Shown here: piece after piece, positions 8,419 to 17,033 of the stretch
How positions within the stretch are numbered: the first letter of the stretch is position 1
How the letters are laid out: the number at the start of each line of letters is the position of its first letter
Source: Halomonas sp. KG2
GTDB lineage: Bacteria; Pseudomonadota; Gammaproteobacteria; Pseudomonadales; Halomonadaceae
Assembly: GCA_030440445.1 (NCBI GenBank)
Contig: CP098528.1
Location: 3,348,001 to 3,412,000 of the forward strand
Length of the DNA stretch: 64,000 nt
Direction: 5' to 3'
Program-made: the position numbers and the translations under genes
The notes under the pieces: generated by a model
What the model saw: the letters and a program-made list of their open reading frames with translations, nothing else
Database searches by the model: none
What the model was told of the DNA's origin: nothing

Positions 8419-9456
8419 TCAATCAAGCGATTTGACGTCTTTCTCTTCCCGCTTGATGCGCTTTACCCAGCGCTGTTTTGCATAATGGCGCAAGTTCGCC
8501 ACACTGTCGGTTTCATCGACAATATCTTGACCTAATATCGTCTCAATGATGTCTTCTAGGGTGATAAGGCCCACAAAGGTGCCGTGTTCATCATAAACCA
8601 CCCGCATGTGCAGGTGATCCTTCAACATTGATGTAAACACCTGCTCGACATTGTTCGATACATCGACACTACCAATCGGATGCATCAGCTCACGCATGGT
8701 TTTGGCATCATCGGCGTGATACATATCGGCCTTGTGCACATAACCAAATGCCTGCTCGCCGTTATCCATCACAGGGAAACGAGTGAATGGCATTTTGCCA
8801 TACTGCTCATCAAACTCCTTAACCGTCATGTTAGGCAATACCGTTTCACACACAGTACGAGGCGTCATCGCTTTATTAACCGCAATTTCATGCAAATTCA
8901 ACATGTTAATAATGGTGCGTGACTCATCCGCATCTAACACTTTCTCTTCTAAACCTACCCGCGCCAACACTTTAATTTCATCGCGCAGGTCAACATCATG
9001 CTCTGACTTCCCTAAACGGCGCGTAATCTGTTCGGACATCCAGATAAACGGCAGCAACCCAATGATCATTGGGTTCAGTAACCGTGGTAACACCGGTGAT
9101 AAGCCTCGCCAATAGGTAGCACCAATCGTTTTGGGAATGATTTCAGAAAGAATTAAAATCAGCATGGTCATGACGGCAGACACAATGGCAATAGAGGCTT
9201 CGCCAAACACGACCGCGGCCTGCGCCCCCACTGCCGTTGCACCGACAGTATGCGCAATGGTGTTAAGCGTTAAGATCGCGGCCAACGGCCGATCAATATT
9301 GGTTTTTAGCTTCGTCAGCGCGGCATGAAGCTTGGGATTATCTTCTTTTTGCTTGGCGATATAGCTTGGCGTAATAGACAGCAACGCTGCTTCAAGGATA
9401 GAGCACAGAAAAGAGAACGCGATTGAAAGGGTAGCAATCGTGATAAGAAGGAACAT
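8419..9456 (-). CDS. CNNM/DUF21 membrane protein with CBS pair
   Basis: 345 residues. The N-terminal DUF21 (CNNM) membrane domain covers about 1-170 with three to four helices (LCSILEAALLSITPSYI, ILILSEIIPKTIGATYW), and a CBS pair follows at about 190-320 (MTPRTVCETV, RVVYDEHGTFVGLITLEDI). The family is linked to magnesium or cobalt efflux. The C-terminal CorC_HlyC domain found in longer members is absent; the protein ends soon after the second CBS motif. No strong ribosome site precedes the ATG. It seems to be a single-gene unit. Confidence 0.85.
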   Translation of the reverse strand: MFLLITIATLSIAFSFLCSILEAALLSITPSYIAKQKEDNPKLHAALTKLKTNIDRPLAAILTLNTIAHTVGATAVGAQAAVVFGEASIAIVSAVMTMLILILSEIIPKTIGATYWRGLSPVLPRLLNPMIIGLLPFIWMSEQITRRLGKSEHDVDLRDEIKVLARVGLEEKVLDADESRTIINMLNLHEIAVNKAMTPRTVCETVLPNMTVKEFDEQYGKMPFTRFPVMDNGEQAFGYVHKADMYHADDAKTMRELMHPIGSVDVSNNVEQVFTSMLKDHLHMRVVYDEHGTFVGLITLEDIIETILGQDIVDETDSVANLRHYAKQRWVKRIKREEKDVKSLD

Positions 9457-9573
9457 GGGAGCTCATAGTGATGGATGATGCATCGTATATAAGGCCACGA
9501 CTGCTTGGTGTCAATGCGTAAACACATCTTTATTTTCTTACAGCCAGCTAACATCATTTCTCATGAACATTTC

Positions 9574-10458
9574 TCACCACTGCCATTCACTTCTCGCCAC
9601 TGCATCGTGGGCATGTAAACTTTCTGCGTGAACTACCCTTAGCTGGAACCCTGAAATATCAGCCATCTTTCTAAGTGCGCCGTCGAGACGTTTGGCTGCA
9701 TCTTCACAGAACATCAGATTCTGGCCATTGGCGAGCGCAAATGCCTGCTCATCAATACGTTTAACAGCTGTCTGCAACGCTGTCCCCAGGACACTCTCAA
9801 TACGCTCAATAAGGTCGGCAAGCGGAATAACATCGTTTCCTGCCAGCCGTATGGAACAGTGGGCAACACTGCGCTGACTATGTGGAGTGGCGAGTACCCC
9901 TTCCTCGCTGCCTAGCCACGCGAGTACGGCCTGCTTGGTTAAGGGAATCTCTTCAAAATCTTCCGCAAACGCTTGCTGAATTAGCTGTCTTGCTAATGCC
10001 GCTGAGCAGGGGCAAGTTGAGGAGTAACCAACGGATACGTCTAGCTCCACCTTGAAACCTGACGGTGTGAGCTGGCTGTGCAGTGTAAACGGATAGCCTT
10101 TCCAACCTGACAAAGGGCTGATCAGCGCGTCACGTTTAAGTAATGCCTCCCCACTGAACGTTAGGTAAGCGTTTTCTGATAATGCGTGGTGACTCTCCAA
10201 AAAAGCCGCAAGAACACGATGAAGTAACGTGGGCGTTAGCGCCTGGTGCTCTAATGCATCCAATGCGGTATACAGCCGTGACATGTGGATACCGCGAGCA
10301 CCGGCTTCTTCAAGGCTAACGCCCGCTGACACATTAGCGTTTACTTGGCTCCCCGCCAGCCTTACTGGCAGCGCCACGCCTTCCATACCAACCCAGGAAA
10401 GCGTGCCCGGTAAACGGGCAGGTTGTTGGGCAATATCGGGTAAAGTAAAAGCCGTCAT
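9574..10458 (-). CDS. folE2: GTP cyclohydrolase FolE2 (type IB)
   Basis: 294 residues. It converts GTP to dihydroneopterin triphosphate, the first step of folate synthesis, and replaces the zinc-dependent FolE1 when zinc is scarce because it can use other metals. VGYSSTCPCSAALARQ contains the active-site Cys149, and LMFCEDAAKRLDGAL is the conserved C-terminal segment. It is the last gene of a three-gene unit: its ATG shares one base with the stop of the COG0523 GTPase gene (TAATG). Zur control from the palindrome upstream of dksA2 is inferred. Confidence 0.93.
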   Translation of the reverse strand: MTAFTLPDIAQQPARLPGTLSWVGMEGVALPVRLAGSQVNANVSAGVSLEEAGARGIHMSRLYTALDALEHQALTPTLLHRVLAAFLESHHALSENAYLTFSGEALLKRDALISPLSGWKGYPFTLHSQLTPSGFKVELDVSVGYSSTCPCSAALARQLIQQAFAEDFEEIPLTKQAVLAWLGSEEGVLATPHSQRSVAHCSIRLAGNDVIPLADLIERIESVLGTALQTAVKRIDEQAFALANGQNLMFCEDAAKRLDGALRKMADISGFQLRVVHAESLHAHDAVARSEWQW

Positions 10459-11564
10459 TAAATTGCCTCGTTCGTTGATGAGTTAAAGGGTGTGAAATAA
10501 CGATAAAGCTGCGCCACAGTGGCAGGCGCGACATTTTGAGTAATGAAGACAAACCGAGAAATGCGGTCATTAACACACTGCATCGGCAGAGGCGTCGGCG
10601 GGTGGAAAATGTGCTGGACGCCGTGCAGCGCGAGCGGTTCATCACGGTCGGTAAGGTGCACAATCGCTTTAATGCGTAGCATTTTCTCGCCCATCAACGA
10701 CATCAATAGATCCAGCCAGTTTTCCAAAGCGTCTGGGGTAATTAATTCCTCAACGCAAAAACAAAACGCATTGATATTCTCCCCATGGCGAGTCAACGTT
10801 GGCTGGCTAGTGGGCTGCACAAAAGCAGCGTTACTGTCGCCCTGCTGCTCCCCCTCGTGCTTAACATCTTCAGCATGGATAACGCTGTAACGTGCTGACT
10901 TCAGCCACTGCTCCACCTGGTGTCGTTGAGAATCCCGACGAAAAAGCCCTGCGCCTACCAACAATTCAGGCGAAAGATTACCGTTCACCACCTGCCACTG
11001 CTCTGCGGCGGGATTGATAGACGCCAGTTGGTTAGCCAGTGGCGCTAAGCAAACTTCGTCGACCAGGTCAGTTTTGGTGATGAGTAATCGGTCAGCTATC
11101 GCAATCTGGCGCTGTGACTCACGATGCGCCTGCAACGTTGCCTCACCGTTCGCGGCATCAACACAGCACACCACGCTATCCAACTGGAAACGGTGGGCAA
11201 GCCAATGATCGGTCATTAACAGCTGTAAAATAGGGGCGGGATCGGCCAGTCCCGTGGTTTCAATCACAACACGGGAAGGTGCTGGTTTTCCCTCTGCCAA
11301 CAGCGAATCAATAGCCTGCTTTAGCGTACGGCTTAAGTCTCCCCTCAATGTGCAGCACAAACAGCCGCTGCTCATCTCCACCACCGCTTGCTCATCACTC
11401 TGGGTAATCAGTTGATGATCTAGTCCAATATCACCAAACTCATTAATTACGATCAGCGTGTTTTGCATTGACGCTTGGCGTACCCAGCGATTGAGTAACG
11501 TTGTCTTACCGCTCCCTAAAAATCCGGTCAGTACGTTAACCGGTGTCAGCGTGGAGAACTGCAT
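10458..11564 (-). CDS. COG0523 (CobW-like) metallochaperone GTPase
   Basis: 368 residues of the G3E GTPase family. The P-loop is GFLGSGKTTLLNRW (Walker A at about 14-21), the metal-binding motif is GCLCC (Cys68, Cys70, Cys71), and TKTDLVD is the guanine-specificity motif. The C-terminal CobW_C domain starts near residue 240. COG0523 proteins deliver metals; those next to folE2 and a Zur box act in zinc starvation (ZigA/YeiR-like). The ATG at 11564 shares a base with the dksA2 stop (TGATG) and has GGGGGGAG before it; a GTG one codon earlier is also possible. Confidence 0.88.
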   Translation of the reverse strand: MQFSTLTPVNVLTGFLGSGKTTLLNRWVRQASMQNTLIVINEFGDIGLDHQLITQSDEQAVVEMSSGCLCCTLRGDLSRTLKQAIDSLLAEGKPAPSRVVIETTGLADPAPILQLLMTDHWLAHRFQLDSVVCCVDAANGEATLQAHRESQRQIAIADRLLITKTDLVDEVCLAPLANQLASINPAAEQWQVVNGNLSPELLVGAGLFRRDSQRHQVEQWLKSARYSVIHAEDVKHEGEQQGDSNAAFVQPTSQPTLTRHGENINAFCFCVEELITPDALENWLDLLMSLMGEKMLRIKAIVHLTDRDEPLALHGVQHIFHPPTPLPMQCVNDRISRFVFITQNVAPATVAQLYRYFTPFNSSTNEAI

Positions 11565-12049
11565 CACTCCCCCCGTGCCTTGCGGAAATGGTGCTCTTTA
11601 CGCTCCTGGCGCTCCTTTGCCTCAATGCAAAGCTTTGCCGTGGGACGAAAAAGTAGCCGTTGAAGACCAATTGGCTCGCCAGTTTCTTCACAGAAGCCGT
11701 ATTCGCCATTTTCGATGCGCTGTAAGGCTGCATCGATATTAGTGATCAACCGACTTTCGCGATCTGCTTGGCGAAGTGACAACCGCAGCTCCTCCTCAAA
11801 CGAGGCCTGGTCAGCCTCGTCGCTATCCCTCTCATGAGAGGCGATAGCCGTTTTCACCTCGCTTAAATGCGCTTCAAGTTCCGCTCGCTCGTTTAAAAGC
11901 CGCCGACGAAAAAAAGCAAGCTGCGCGGCATTCATGTACTCGTCCTCTGATGAGGCCAACAGCAGAGCCTCCTCAGCTTTTTTTGCATCTGGGAATTCAG
12001 CGCCACTGTCTGTTCTGGCAGTTACTGACTGAGTGATATCGGGTTGCAA
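11564..12049 (-). CDS. dksA2: DksA2: zinc-independent DksA paralogue
   Basis: 161 residues. A coiled coil (about 45-110) has the tip motif DEADQA (D77, D80, A82) that reaches into the RNA polymerase secondary channel, and a C-terminal globular part follows. Canonical DksA has four zinc-binding Cys; here the pairs are C120-EE-T123 and C141-IE-A144, so two are lost. This CxxT/CxxA pattern is that of Pseudomonas DksA2, which supports the stringent response without zinc. The start is TTG with AAGGAG eight bases before it. It is first gene of the operon behind the Zur-like box. Confidence 0.9.
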   Translation of the reverse strand: MQPDITQSVTARTDSGAEFPDAKKAEEALLLASSEDEYMNAAQLAFFRRRLLNERAELEAHLSEVKTAIASHERDSDEADQASFEEELRLSLRQADRESRLITNIDAALQRIENGEYGFCEETGEPIGLQRLLFRPTAKLCIEAKERQERKEHHFRKARGE

Positions 12050-12074
12050 TGGTTAGACTCCTTTTGATAAAAAC

Positions 12075-12087
12075 GTTATAACATAAC
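12075..12087. promoter_or_regulatory. Zur-box-like palindrome, shared divergent promoter
   Basis: GTTAT-AAC-ATAAC is a perfect inverted repeat with the same arms and spacing as the core of the gammaproteobacterial Zur box (GTTAT-N3-ATAAC). It lies 26 bases before dksA2 and about 66 bases before the DUF1826 gene, between genes whose relatives are classic Zur targets. Zur with zinc would repress both directions. Confidence 0.8.
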
Positions 12088-12153
12088 AAATAAAGCTCTG
12101 CGACCTAACCTTTCTCAATGCTAATGCACTGCTAAACGTAACAGGAGACCTAC

Positions 12154-12813
12154 ATGCCCACTCCACACTCTCATCAAGCAGTCTCTTGGCGACTACCACA
12201 ACACGCCGCACTGGATACCGACATCAGCGTGCTTCCGCGTATATTTGAAGAGCAGATTAACATCGCTATTCTGCACCGCGCTCTGCCCGCCGATGTGGCG
12301 CTTAGCGCAAACGCACAGAGCCAGACATCGCGCGACTGGCAGTACGCATGGCTTGGCAGCCCGACAGATGACTTTAAAAATGACTTGCGTCGCAAGCTAC
12401 CAGAGCCCTCAGCAGGAGATGCGCTGGTTGACGATATCGCAACCGCTGCTGAAGCCATCGCATTCCTGTTTGATACCGATACCGTGGGCATTCGTCTACG
12501 CTTATTAACAGCGGCGATGTGCCCACGTTTTCACTGCGACAACTTGCCGGTACGTTTAGTGACCACCTATGTCGGCCCGGGTAGCGAATGGTTACCTGAA
12601 AATGCGCTTAATCGCGCGGGGCTGGGTGCGCCAACACCTGATCGCCCAGAGATTATCAGCGACCCAAGCGCCATTCAGCGGTTGCATGCCGGTGATATCG
12701 CGTTGCTAAAAGGCAGCGGTTGGGTGGGCTGTGAAGAGCATGGCTTAGTGCACCGCAGCCCCTCTTTGGAGGCAGGTCAAAAGCGGCTATTGCTAACGAT
12801 AGACCCCGCTTGA
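12154..12813 (+). CDS. DUF1826-family protein, zinc-responsive
   Basis: 219 residues of the DUF1826 family, recognised from its overall pattern including RLRLLTAAMCPRFHCDNLPV, RLVTTYVGPGSEW, HAGDIALLKGSGW and a late His (VHRSPSLEAGQKRLLLT). The His/Cys-rich stretch CPRFHCD could bind a metal. No signal peptide is seen. The biochemical role is unknown; family members are often found in Zur regulons. AGGAG lies six bases before the ATG. The Zur-like box in the shared upstream region supports zinc-starvation expression. Confidence 0.75.
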   Translation: MPTPHSHQAVSWRLPQHAALDTDISVLPRIFEEQINIAILHRALPADVALSANAQSQTSRDWQYAWLGSPTDDFKNDLRRKLPEPSAGDALVDDIATAAEAIAFLFDTDTVGIRLRLLTAAMCPRFHCDNLPVRLVTTYVGPGSEWLPENALNRAGLGAPTPDRPEIISDPSAIQRLHAGDIALLKGSGWVGCEEHGLVHRSPSLEAGQKRLLLTIDPA

Positions 12814-12889
12814 TCGACTTACCCCTGTCACTAATTCGTCACTCCCCCCTGATAGGATTTATCGAATTAAATCGCTTACGGGAATGGTC

Positions 12890-13597
12890 ATGGATAACAA
12901 ACTACTGCTGGCAGGTGTAATAAGCATCTCGATGTTAACGTCGACGGCGTATGCTGAGTCATTAGGCAATCTAGCCTTTTCTGACACAACGCCCTATACC
13001 TCAGACATGACCCTAAAAGATGATTTCACCATTGCCGGTGATGACGATTTAATGGCGATGGATGCCATTAACAGCAACGGTTATGCCAACGCCATTATCG
13101 AAATACCCACAGGCACGTCTGCCAAATGGGAAGTTAGCAAAGAGGACCCGAACGCGGTTTATTGGGAGTATAAAGACGGCGAGCCGCGCATTGTAAATTA
13201 CCTGGGTTATCCAGGCAATTATGGCGCCATTCCGGGTACTGCCCTGCCCAAAGAACTAGGCGGTGACGGTGACCCACTCGATGTCATCGTCTTAGGCCAA
13301 GCGTTACCGCGCGGTGAAGTCGTTGATGTACGTGTTATTGGCGTTTTAAAAATGTTAGACGACGGCGAGCAAGACGACAAACTGGTGGCAGTACTTACCC
13401 AGGATTCACCGTTTGCCCATATTGAAAGCATGCAGCAACTCGATAGTGAGTTCCCTGGTGTTAGCCAGATTGTTGATATCTGGTTCGCGAATTACAAAGG
13501 CCCTGACGGTGGTATGGAAGGTCTTGGGTTTGAAGACGCCGAGTCAGCGTTAGCCGTACTAGCAGCAGCTGCTGAGAATTTTTCAGCCACGCAATAA
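12890..13597 (+). CDS. Exported family I inorganic pyrophosphatase
   Basis: 235 residues. The body is a soluble family I pyrophosphatase: YWEYKDGEPRIVNYLGYPGN, then the metal-binding signature DGDPLD (D126, D128, D131). Unlike the cytoplasmic enzyme it starts with a signal peptide, MDNKLLLAGVISISMLTSTA with likely cleavage after AYA (residue 22), so it should hydrolyse diphosphate in the periplasm. ATG 12890 was chosen over 12884 because ACGGGA would touch the earlier start but sits six bases from this one. A strong terminator follows. Confidence 0.88.
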   Translation: MDNKLLLAGVISISMLTSTAYAESLGNLAFSDTTPYTSDMTLKDDFTIAGDDDLMAMDAINSNGYANAIIEIPTGTSAKWEVSKEDPNAVYWEYKDGEPRIVNYLGYPGNYGAIPGTALPKELGGDGDPLDVIVLGQALPRGEVVDVRVIGVLKMLDDGEQDDKLVAVLTQDSPFAHIESMQQLDSEFPGVSQIVDIWFANYKGPDGGMEGLGFEDAESALAVLAAAAENFSATQ

Positions 13598-13635
13598 TCT
13601 GATTGAATCAAACCGCCGTATTTTAAACTGTTTAA

Positions 13636-13681
13636 ACATCACTGTTCTATTGATAGAGCAGTGATGTTCTATGCCTTTTTT
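13636..13681 (+). terminator. Terminator after pyrophosphatase gene
   Basis: ACATCACTG (13636-13644) pairs with CAGTGATGT (13659-13667), continued inside by TTCTA/TAGAG with one T-G pair and a TTGA loop, 14 pairs in all. A run of six T begins at 13676. Confidence 0.8.
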
Positions 13682-13732
13682 CCCCATGCTTAACGTTATT
13701 GGGCGTTTGCCATTGGTTAATGACCCAACACT

Positions 13733-13756
13733 AAAACGCCCCCAGTAAGGAGGCGT
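13733..13756 (-). terminator. Terminator after luxS
   Basis: ACGCCCCC (13736-13743) pairs with GGAGGCGT (13749-13756) around AGTAA. On the minus strand it is followed by TTTT, making a rho-independent terminator for luxS. Confidence 0.7.
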
Positions 13757-13787
13757 ATTGCTGATATTGCATGCTTTCATTTACTGG

Positions 13788-14255
13788 TTAAGCAAATACG
13801 TCAGTCCACTCACTGCGCTTAGCCAGCAAGCCTTTGGCTAGCGCTTGGGCACCTTCCAGGCTGTGACTGGCGGCCCAGCCGCACTGCATCTCATTACAGG
13901 CGGGTACTTCCGTGGCAGTCAGCACATCGTTGAGCGTTTGCTCGATAATGCTTAGCACGCCGTCATAATCGTCGTGGTTAATCATCGCGATATAAAAACC
14001 GGTTTGGCAACCCATCGGGCTGATATCAACCACTTTATCGGTGTGATTACGCGACATTTCAGCCATCAGATGCTCCAGGGAGTGCAGCGCAGGCATCTCC
14101 ATGTGCTCTTTGTTGGGCTGACAAATACGCAGATCATACTTGTGGATACGGTCGCCATTTTGGCCTTCTTTAATATCGGCCAAACGCACGTAAGGTGCTT
14201 TTACCTTGGTATGGTCCAAGTTAAAGCTTTCGACGTTCATTTTCTTTTCAGTCAT
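13788..14255 (-). CDS. luxS: S-ribosylhomocysteine lyase LuxS
   Basis: 155 residues, the usual LuxS length from the chosen start. It cleaves S-ribosylhomocysteine to homocysteine and DPD, the precursor of autoinducer-2, in the activated methyl cycle. Metal ligands are His58 and His62 in HSLEH and Cys125 in QCGWA; Cys83 in MGCQTGFY is the catalytic acid/base. The frame extends upstream to a TTG, but the ATG at 14255 has GGAG before it and matches the family N-terminus. It has its own terminator. The next genes upstream are unrelated to the methyl cycle. Confidence 0.95.
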   Translation of the reverse strand: MTEKKMNVESFNLDHTKVKAPYVRLADIKEGQNGDRIHKYDLRICQPNKEHMEMPALHSLEHLMAEMSRNHTDKVVDISPMGCQTGFYIAMINHDDYDGVLSIIEQTLNDVLTATEVPACNEMQCGWAASHSLEGAQALAKGLLAKRSEWTDVFA

Positions 14256-14309
14256 GTTGGCTCCGTCATCTAGGTACAACGCTTACTTATTCTACACCGT
14301 TACTGCTTT

Positions 14310-14657
14310 TCACACCTTGGGAGCGTCGAAATTCCACGGCTCGTCGGTATAAACACACACGTTGGCATCTTCAATATCGCCGTCGGGTGACTCGACGTGC
14401 TTAGCGAAAAAATCTTGTATCTCTTTGCGCTGACAGTGGGCTTCAAACTCTTCTCGGCTGGCCCAGATTTCATGAAACACGATCGGGTGGCTAGTGCCCT
14501 GGGCAAACGGATTGTCGATTTGCCGAGTCACAGTGTAGTGAATACAAGCATCTTCGCGATGGGTGTTTGGCTCTAAAGACTGCAGCGCTTTAAATACCGC
14601 TTCTTCTTTTCCCGCTTTGGGCTTAAAGCTGGCGATACAGTAAATTTTTTCCGACAT
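14310..14657 (-). CDS. Antibiotic biosynthesis monooxygenase (ABM) domain protein
   Basis: 115 residues of the dimeric alpha+beta barrel ABM fold. The pattern IYCIASFKPKAGKEEAVFKALQ, CIHYTVTRQIDNP and FHEIWASREEFEAHCQ is typical of small cofactor-free quinol monooxygenase-like proteins (YgiN type). Substrate unknown. Two ATGs lie close together; the second (14657) has AGGA at a proper distance, the first does not. It lies between luxS and a HAD hydrolase on the same strand, with gaps of about 55-60 bases, so co-transcription is possible but not evident. Confidence 0.75.
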   Translation of the reverse strand: MSEKIYCIASFKPKAGKEEAVFKALQSLEPNTHREDACIHYTVTRQIDNPFAQGTSHPIVFHEIWASREEFEAHCQRKEIQDFFAKHVESPDGDIEDANVCVYTDEPWNFDAPKV

Positions 14658-14718
14658 GGTCATATCCTAAGCGATTAAGTTGGCATCATTATGCGGCTTG
14701 TCGGTGTGGGTTAACAAC

Positions 14719-15396
14719 CTAACGGCTCATTCGTTCAGCCAGCATTTCCAAATCAGGCACTGTCATATCCGGCTCTCCTCCCCAGGGGTCGAAGGGCGCA
14801 TCAGGGTGACGGCGCACCCAGGCGCTATGTAAACCTGCATGCGTTGCTCCAATCACATCAAAAGGATTACTGGAAATCAGCCAGGTATGTTCTGGGCGTG
14901 CTTCTAAACATGCGCGTAAGTAAGCGTATACCGCAGGATCAGGCTTGAAGCGCTTAACGTCATCAACACTTACCACCGCATCCATGTGGTTTTCCACGCC
15001 TGCGCGGGCCAGTAGCTTAGTGACAGCTTCTTGAGTGCCGTTAGAAAACGCCACGCGGCGAATTCCAGCATCACGTAGTTGATCTAGGGCAGGCAGCACA
15101 TCTGGGAATGCAGGTAACTCTGCATAAACCGCCATTAAGTGGTCATGGTCATTATCAGAAAGACCGCTTTGCATCGCACGATCAGTGAACACTAATGCCT
15201 CCCGGATACACTCCGAAAACGGCACATAGGCTCCCATCAAACCATGGCGAAAGCTGTATTCCAGCTGTTTTTCCCGCCAGCGCTTAGCAAAATCCCCAGC
15301 GATGGCTGCGTCACTGAGGCGGCGCTCCAGCTCAACCGTTACCCCTTGGGTATCAATGAGCGTGCCGTATACATCAAAAGCAAGTACCGGTTGCAT
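14719..15396 (-). CDS. HAD hydrolase, haloacid dehalogenase type II
   Basis: 225 residues. FDVYGTLIDT places the nucleophile Asp8, FSNGTQEAVTKLLA gives motif II, KRFKPDPAVY holds the motif III Lys, and SSNPFDVIGATHAG is the dehalogenase-specific motif IV region with its Ser-Ser-Asn-Phe-Asp pattern. These point to L-2-haloacid dehalogenase (hydrolysing 2-haloalkanoates with inversion), though many relatives have other substrates. The helical cap occupies about 15-100. It is cytoplasmic and stands between the ABM gene and the doeD terminator. Confidence 0.8.
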   Translation of the reverse strand: MQPVLAFDVYGTLIDTQGVTVELERRLSDAAIAGDFAKRWREKQLEYSFRHGLMGAYVPFSECIREALVFTDRAMQSGLSDNDHDHLMAVYAELPAFPDVLPALDQLRDAGIRRVAFSNGTQEAVTKLLARAGVENHMDAVVSVDDVKRFKPDPAVYAYLRACLEARPEHTWLISSNPFDVIGATHAGLHSAWVRRHPDAPFDPWGGEPDMTVPDLEMLAERMSR

Positions 15397-15472
15397 GATA
15401 ACTCCTAGCCTGATGGGTCGGATAATGGTGGGAGATAGGTGATCTCATGCATTTAGCATAGCTGCCCTCCTC

Positions 15473-15510
15473 AAAAACAAAAACGCCGCTGCGATATAGG
15501 CAGCGGCGTT
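15473..15510 (-). terminator. Terminator of the doeC-doeD unit
   Basis: AACGCCGCTGC (15482-15492) pairs perfectly with GCAGCGGCGTT (15500-15510), eleven pairs. On the minus strand the stem is followed by TTTTGTTTTTG. It lies 20 bases after the doeD stop. Confidence 0.85.
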
Positions 15511-15529
15511 TGGGGAGCGTTAAGCGCTA

Positions 15530-16963
15530 TTAAATCGTAAAGGCCGCTTCTTGCTCACCAGTTTTAAGATCACCGGAACGCACCAGCTCATCCGTCACGC
15601 GATCAATGGCACGCTTGGCGCGACCAATCATTTCGTCAACTTCACCACGGTTAATGGTCAGTGGCGGTGCAAAGCCTAGAATATCGCCTTGAGGCATCGC
15701 ACGGGCGATCAGGTTTTCTTCCATTGCCGCTGCTGCAACACGCGGGCCAACTTTCAACGCCGGGTCGAAATGCAGGCGCTGTTTGGCGTCTGGTGAGAAC
15801 TCTAGAGCGGCCATTAGGCCAACACCGCGTACGTCGCCAAGCAACGGGTGACCTTCAAAGGTGGCCTTGAGCTGCTGCTGGAAGTAGCCGCCAGTTTCAG
15901 CAGAGTTACCCACTAGGTTTTCGCGCTCGATAATATCCAAATTGGCAAGGCCTGCGGCACAGCCTAGTGCGTGACCTGAATAGGTCCAGCCATGACCGAT
16001 AGGACCAAACTCGCCAGTACCCTGCTCAAGCACTTTCCATACTTTGTCGCCAACAATCACGCCAGAAAGCGGCTGGTACGCGCTGGTTAGCCCTTTAGCA
16101 ATGGTGACCAAATCAGGCTTCATGTTGTAGTGGTGGCTACCGAAGTCCGAGCCGGTACGGCCAAAGCCACACACGACTTCGTCGGCTATCAATAGCACGT
16201 CATACTTGTTCAGCACTGCTTGAATCGCATCCCAATAGCCTTCTGGCGGCGGTACGATACCACCGGTACCCAGCACCGGCTCACCGATAAATGCTGCGAC
16301 GGTGTCGGGGCCTTCTTCCAGAATCATTGCCTCTAATTTCTCGGCACAGTAGGCAGAAAACTCAAGTTCTGTCATACCGTGCTGTTCTGCCGCGCGCAGA
16401 TAGTAGTGCGGCGCTTCAGTGTGGCGAATGGTGTCGATTGGCAGGTCAAAATGGTCGTGGAACGCTTTAAGACCGGTTAGCGAACCAGAGGCGATGCCGG
16501 AACCGTGGTAACCACGCATACGCGAGATCACTTTTTTCTTCTGCGGACGCCCCAGCACGTTGTTGTAGTAACGTACTATTTTGAGCTGTGTTTCATTCGC
16601 ATCAGAGCCTGACATGCCGTAATACACCTTGGACATGTTCATGCCAGCGATTTTCAGAATACGCTCAGAAAGCTCAATCTGCGGCTCGTTCGAGTGGCCT
16701 ACATAGGTGTGGTAATAAGAAAGCTCTAGCGCTTGCTTATAGATCGCTTCAGCAACTTCAGTGCGGCCATAGCCGATATTGACGCAGTAAAGGCCCGCAA
16801 AGCCGTCGATAAACTCACGGCCATCTTTATCTACGATATTAATACCTTTACCGCCAGTGATAACACGACCCGGCAAATCGCCGTGGGCGAAGTCGCGCAG
16901 GTGCGTAGAGGCGTGAAAAGTGACTTTACGGTCGCGTTCGATCAGATCCTGATGCAAGCTCAT
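15530..16963 (-). CDS. doeD: Diaminobutyrate transaminase DoeD (class III aminotransferase)
   Basis: 477 residues, PLP-dependent class III aminotransferase. MSGSDANETQLK binds PLP phosphate, IADEV holds Asp261 and TIAKGLTSAYQP holds the PLP Lys290. In the doe pathway DoeD converts L-2,4-diaminobutyrate to aspartate semialdehyde, which DoeC then oxidises. The assignment rests on the family plus its position with doeC, doeX, doeB and doeA; on sequence alone it could be a GABA or putrescine:pyruvate aminotransferase. It lies 70 bases downstream of doeC, with a hairpin in the gap. Confidence 0.82.
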   Translation of the reverse strand: MSLHQDLIERDRKVTFHASTHLRDFAHGDLPGRVITGGKGINIVDKDGREFIDGFAGLYCVNIGYGRTEVAEAIYKQALELSYYHTYVGHSNEPQIELSERILKIAGMNMSKVYYGMSGSDANETQLKIVRYYNNVLGRPQKKKVISRMRGYHGSGIASGSLTGLKAFHDHFDLPIDTIRHTEAPHYYLRAAEQHGMTELEFSAYCAEKLEAMILEEGPDTVAAFIGEPVLGTGGIVPPPEGYWDAIQAVLNKYDVLLIADEVVCGFGRTGSDFGSHHYNMKPDLVTIAKGLTSAYQPLSGVIVGDKVWKVLEQGTGEFGPIGHGWTYSGHALGCAAGLANLDIIERENLVGNSAETGGYFQQQLKATFEGHPLLGDVRGVGLMAALEFSPDAKQRLHFDPALKVGPRVAAAAMEENLIARAMPQGDILGFAPPLTINRGEVDEMIGRAKRAIDRVTDELVRSGDLKTGEQEAAFTI

Positions 16964-16983
16964 AACGTTCTCTCTATACAGTC

Positions 16984-17004
16984 CCTCCCCACCGTGTGGG
17001 GAGG
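16984..17004 (-). other. Hairpin between doeC and doeD
   Basis: CCTCCCCAC (16984-16992) pairs with GTGGGGAGG (16996-17004) around three bases. No T-run follows on the minus strand, so it is more likely an mRNA-processing or stability element, or a partial attenuator, than a full terminator. Confidence 0.6.
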
Positions 17005-17033
17005 ATGCTTAAATTAATAAAACCGATTAAACA

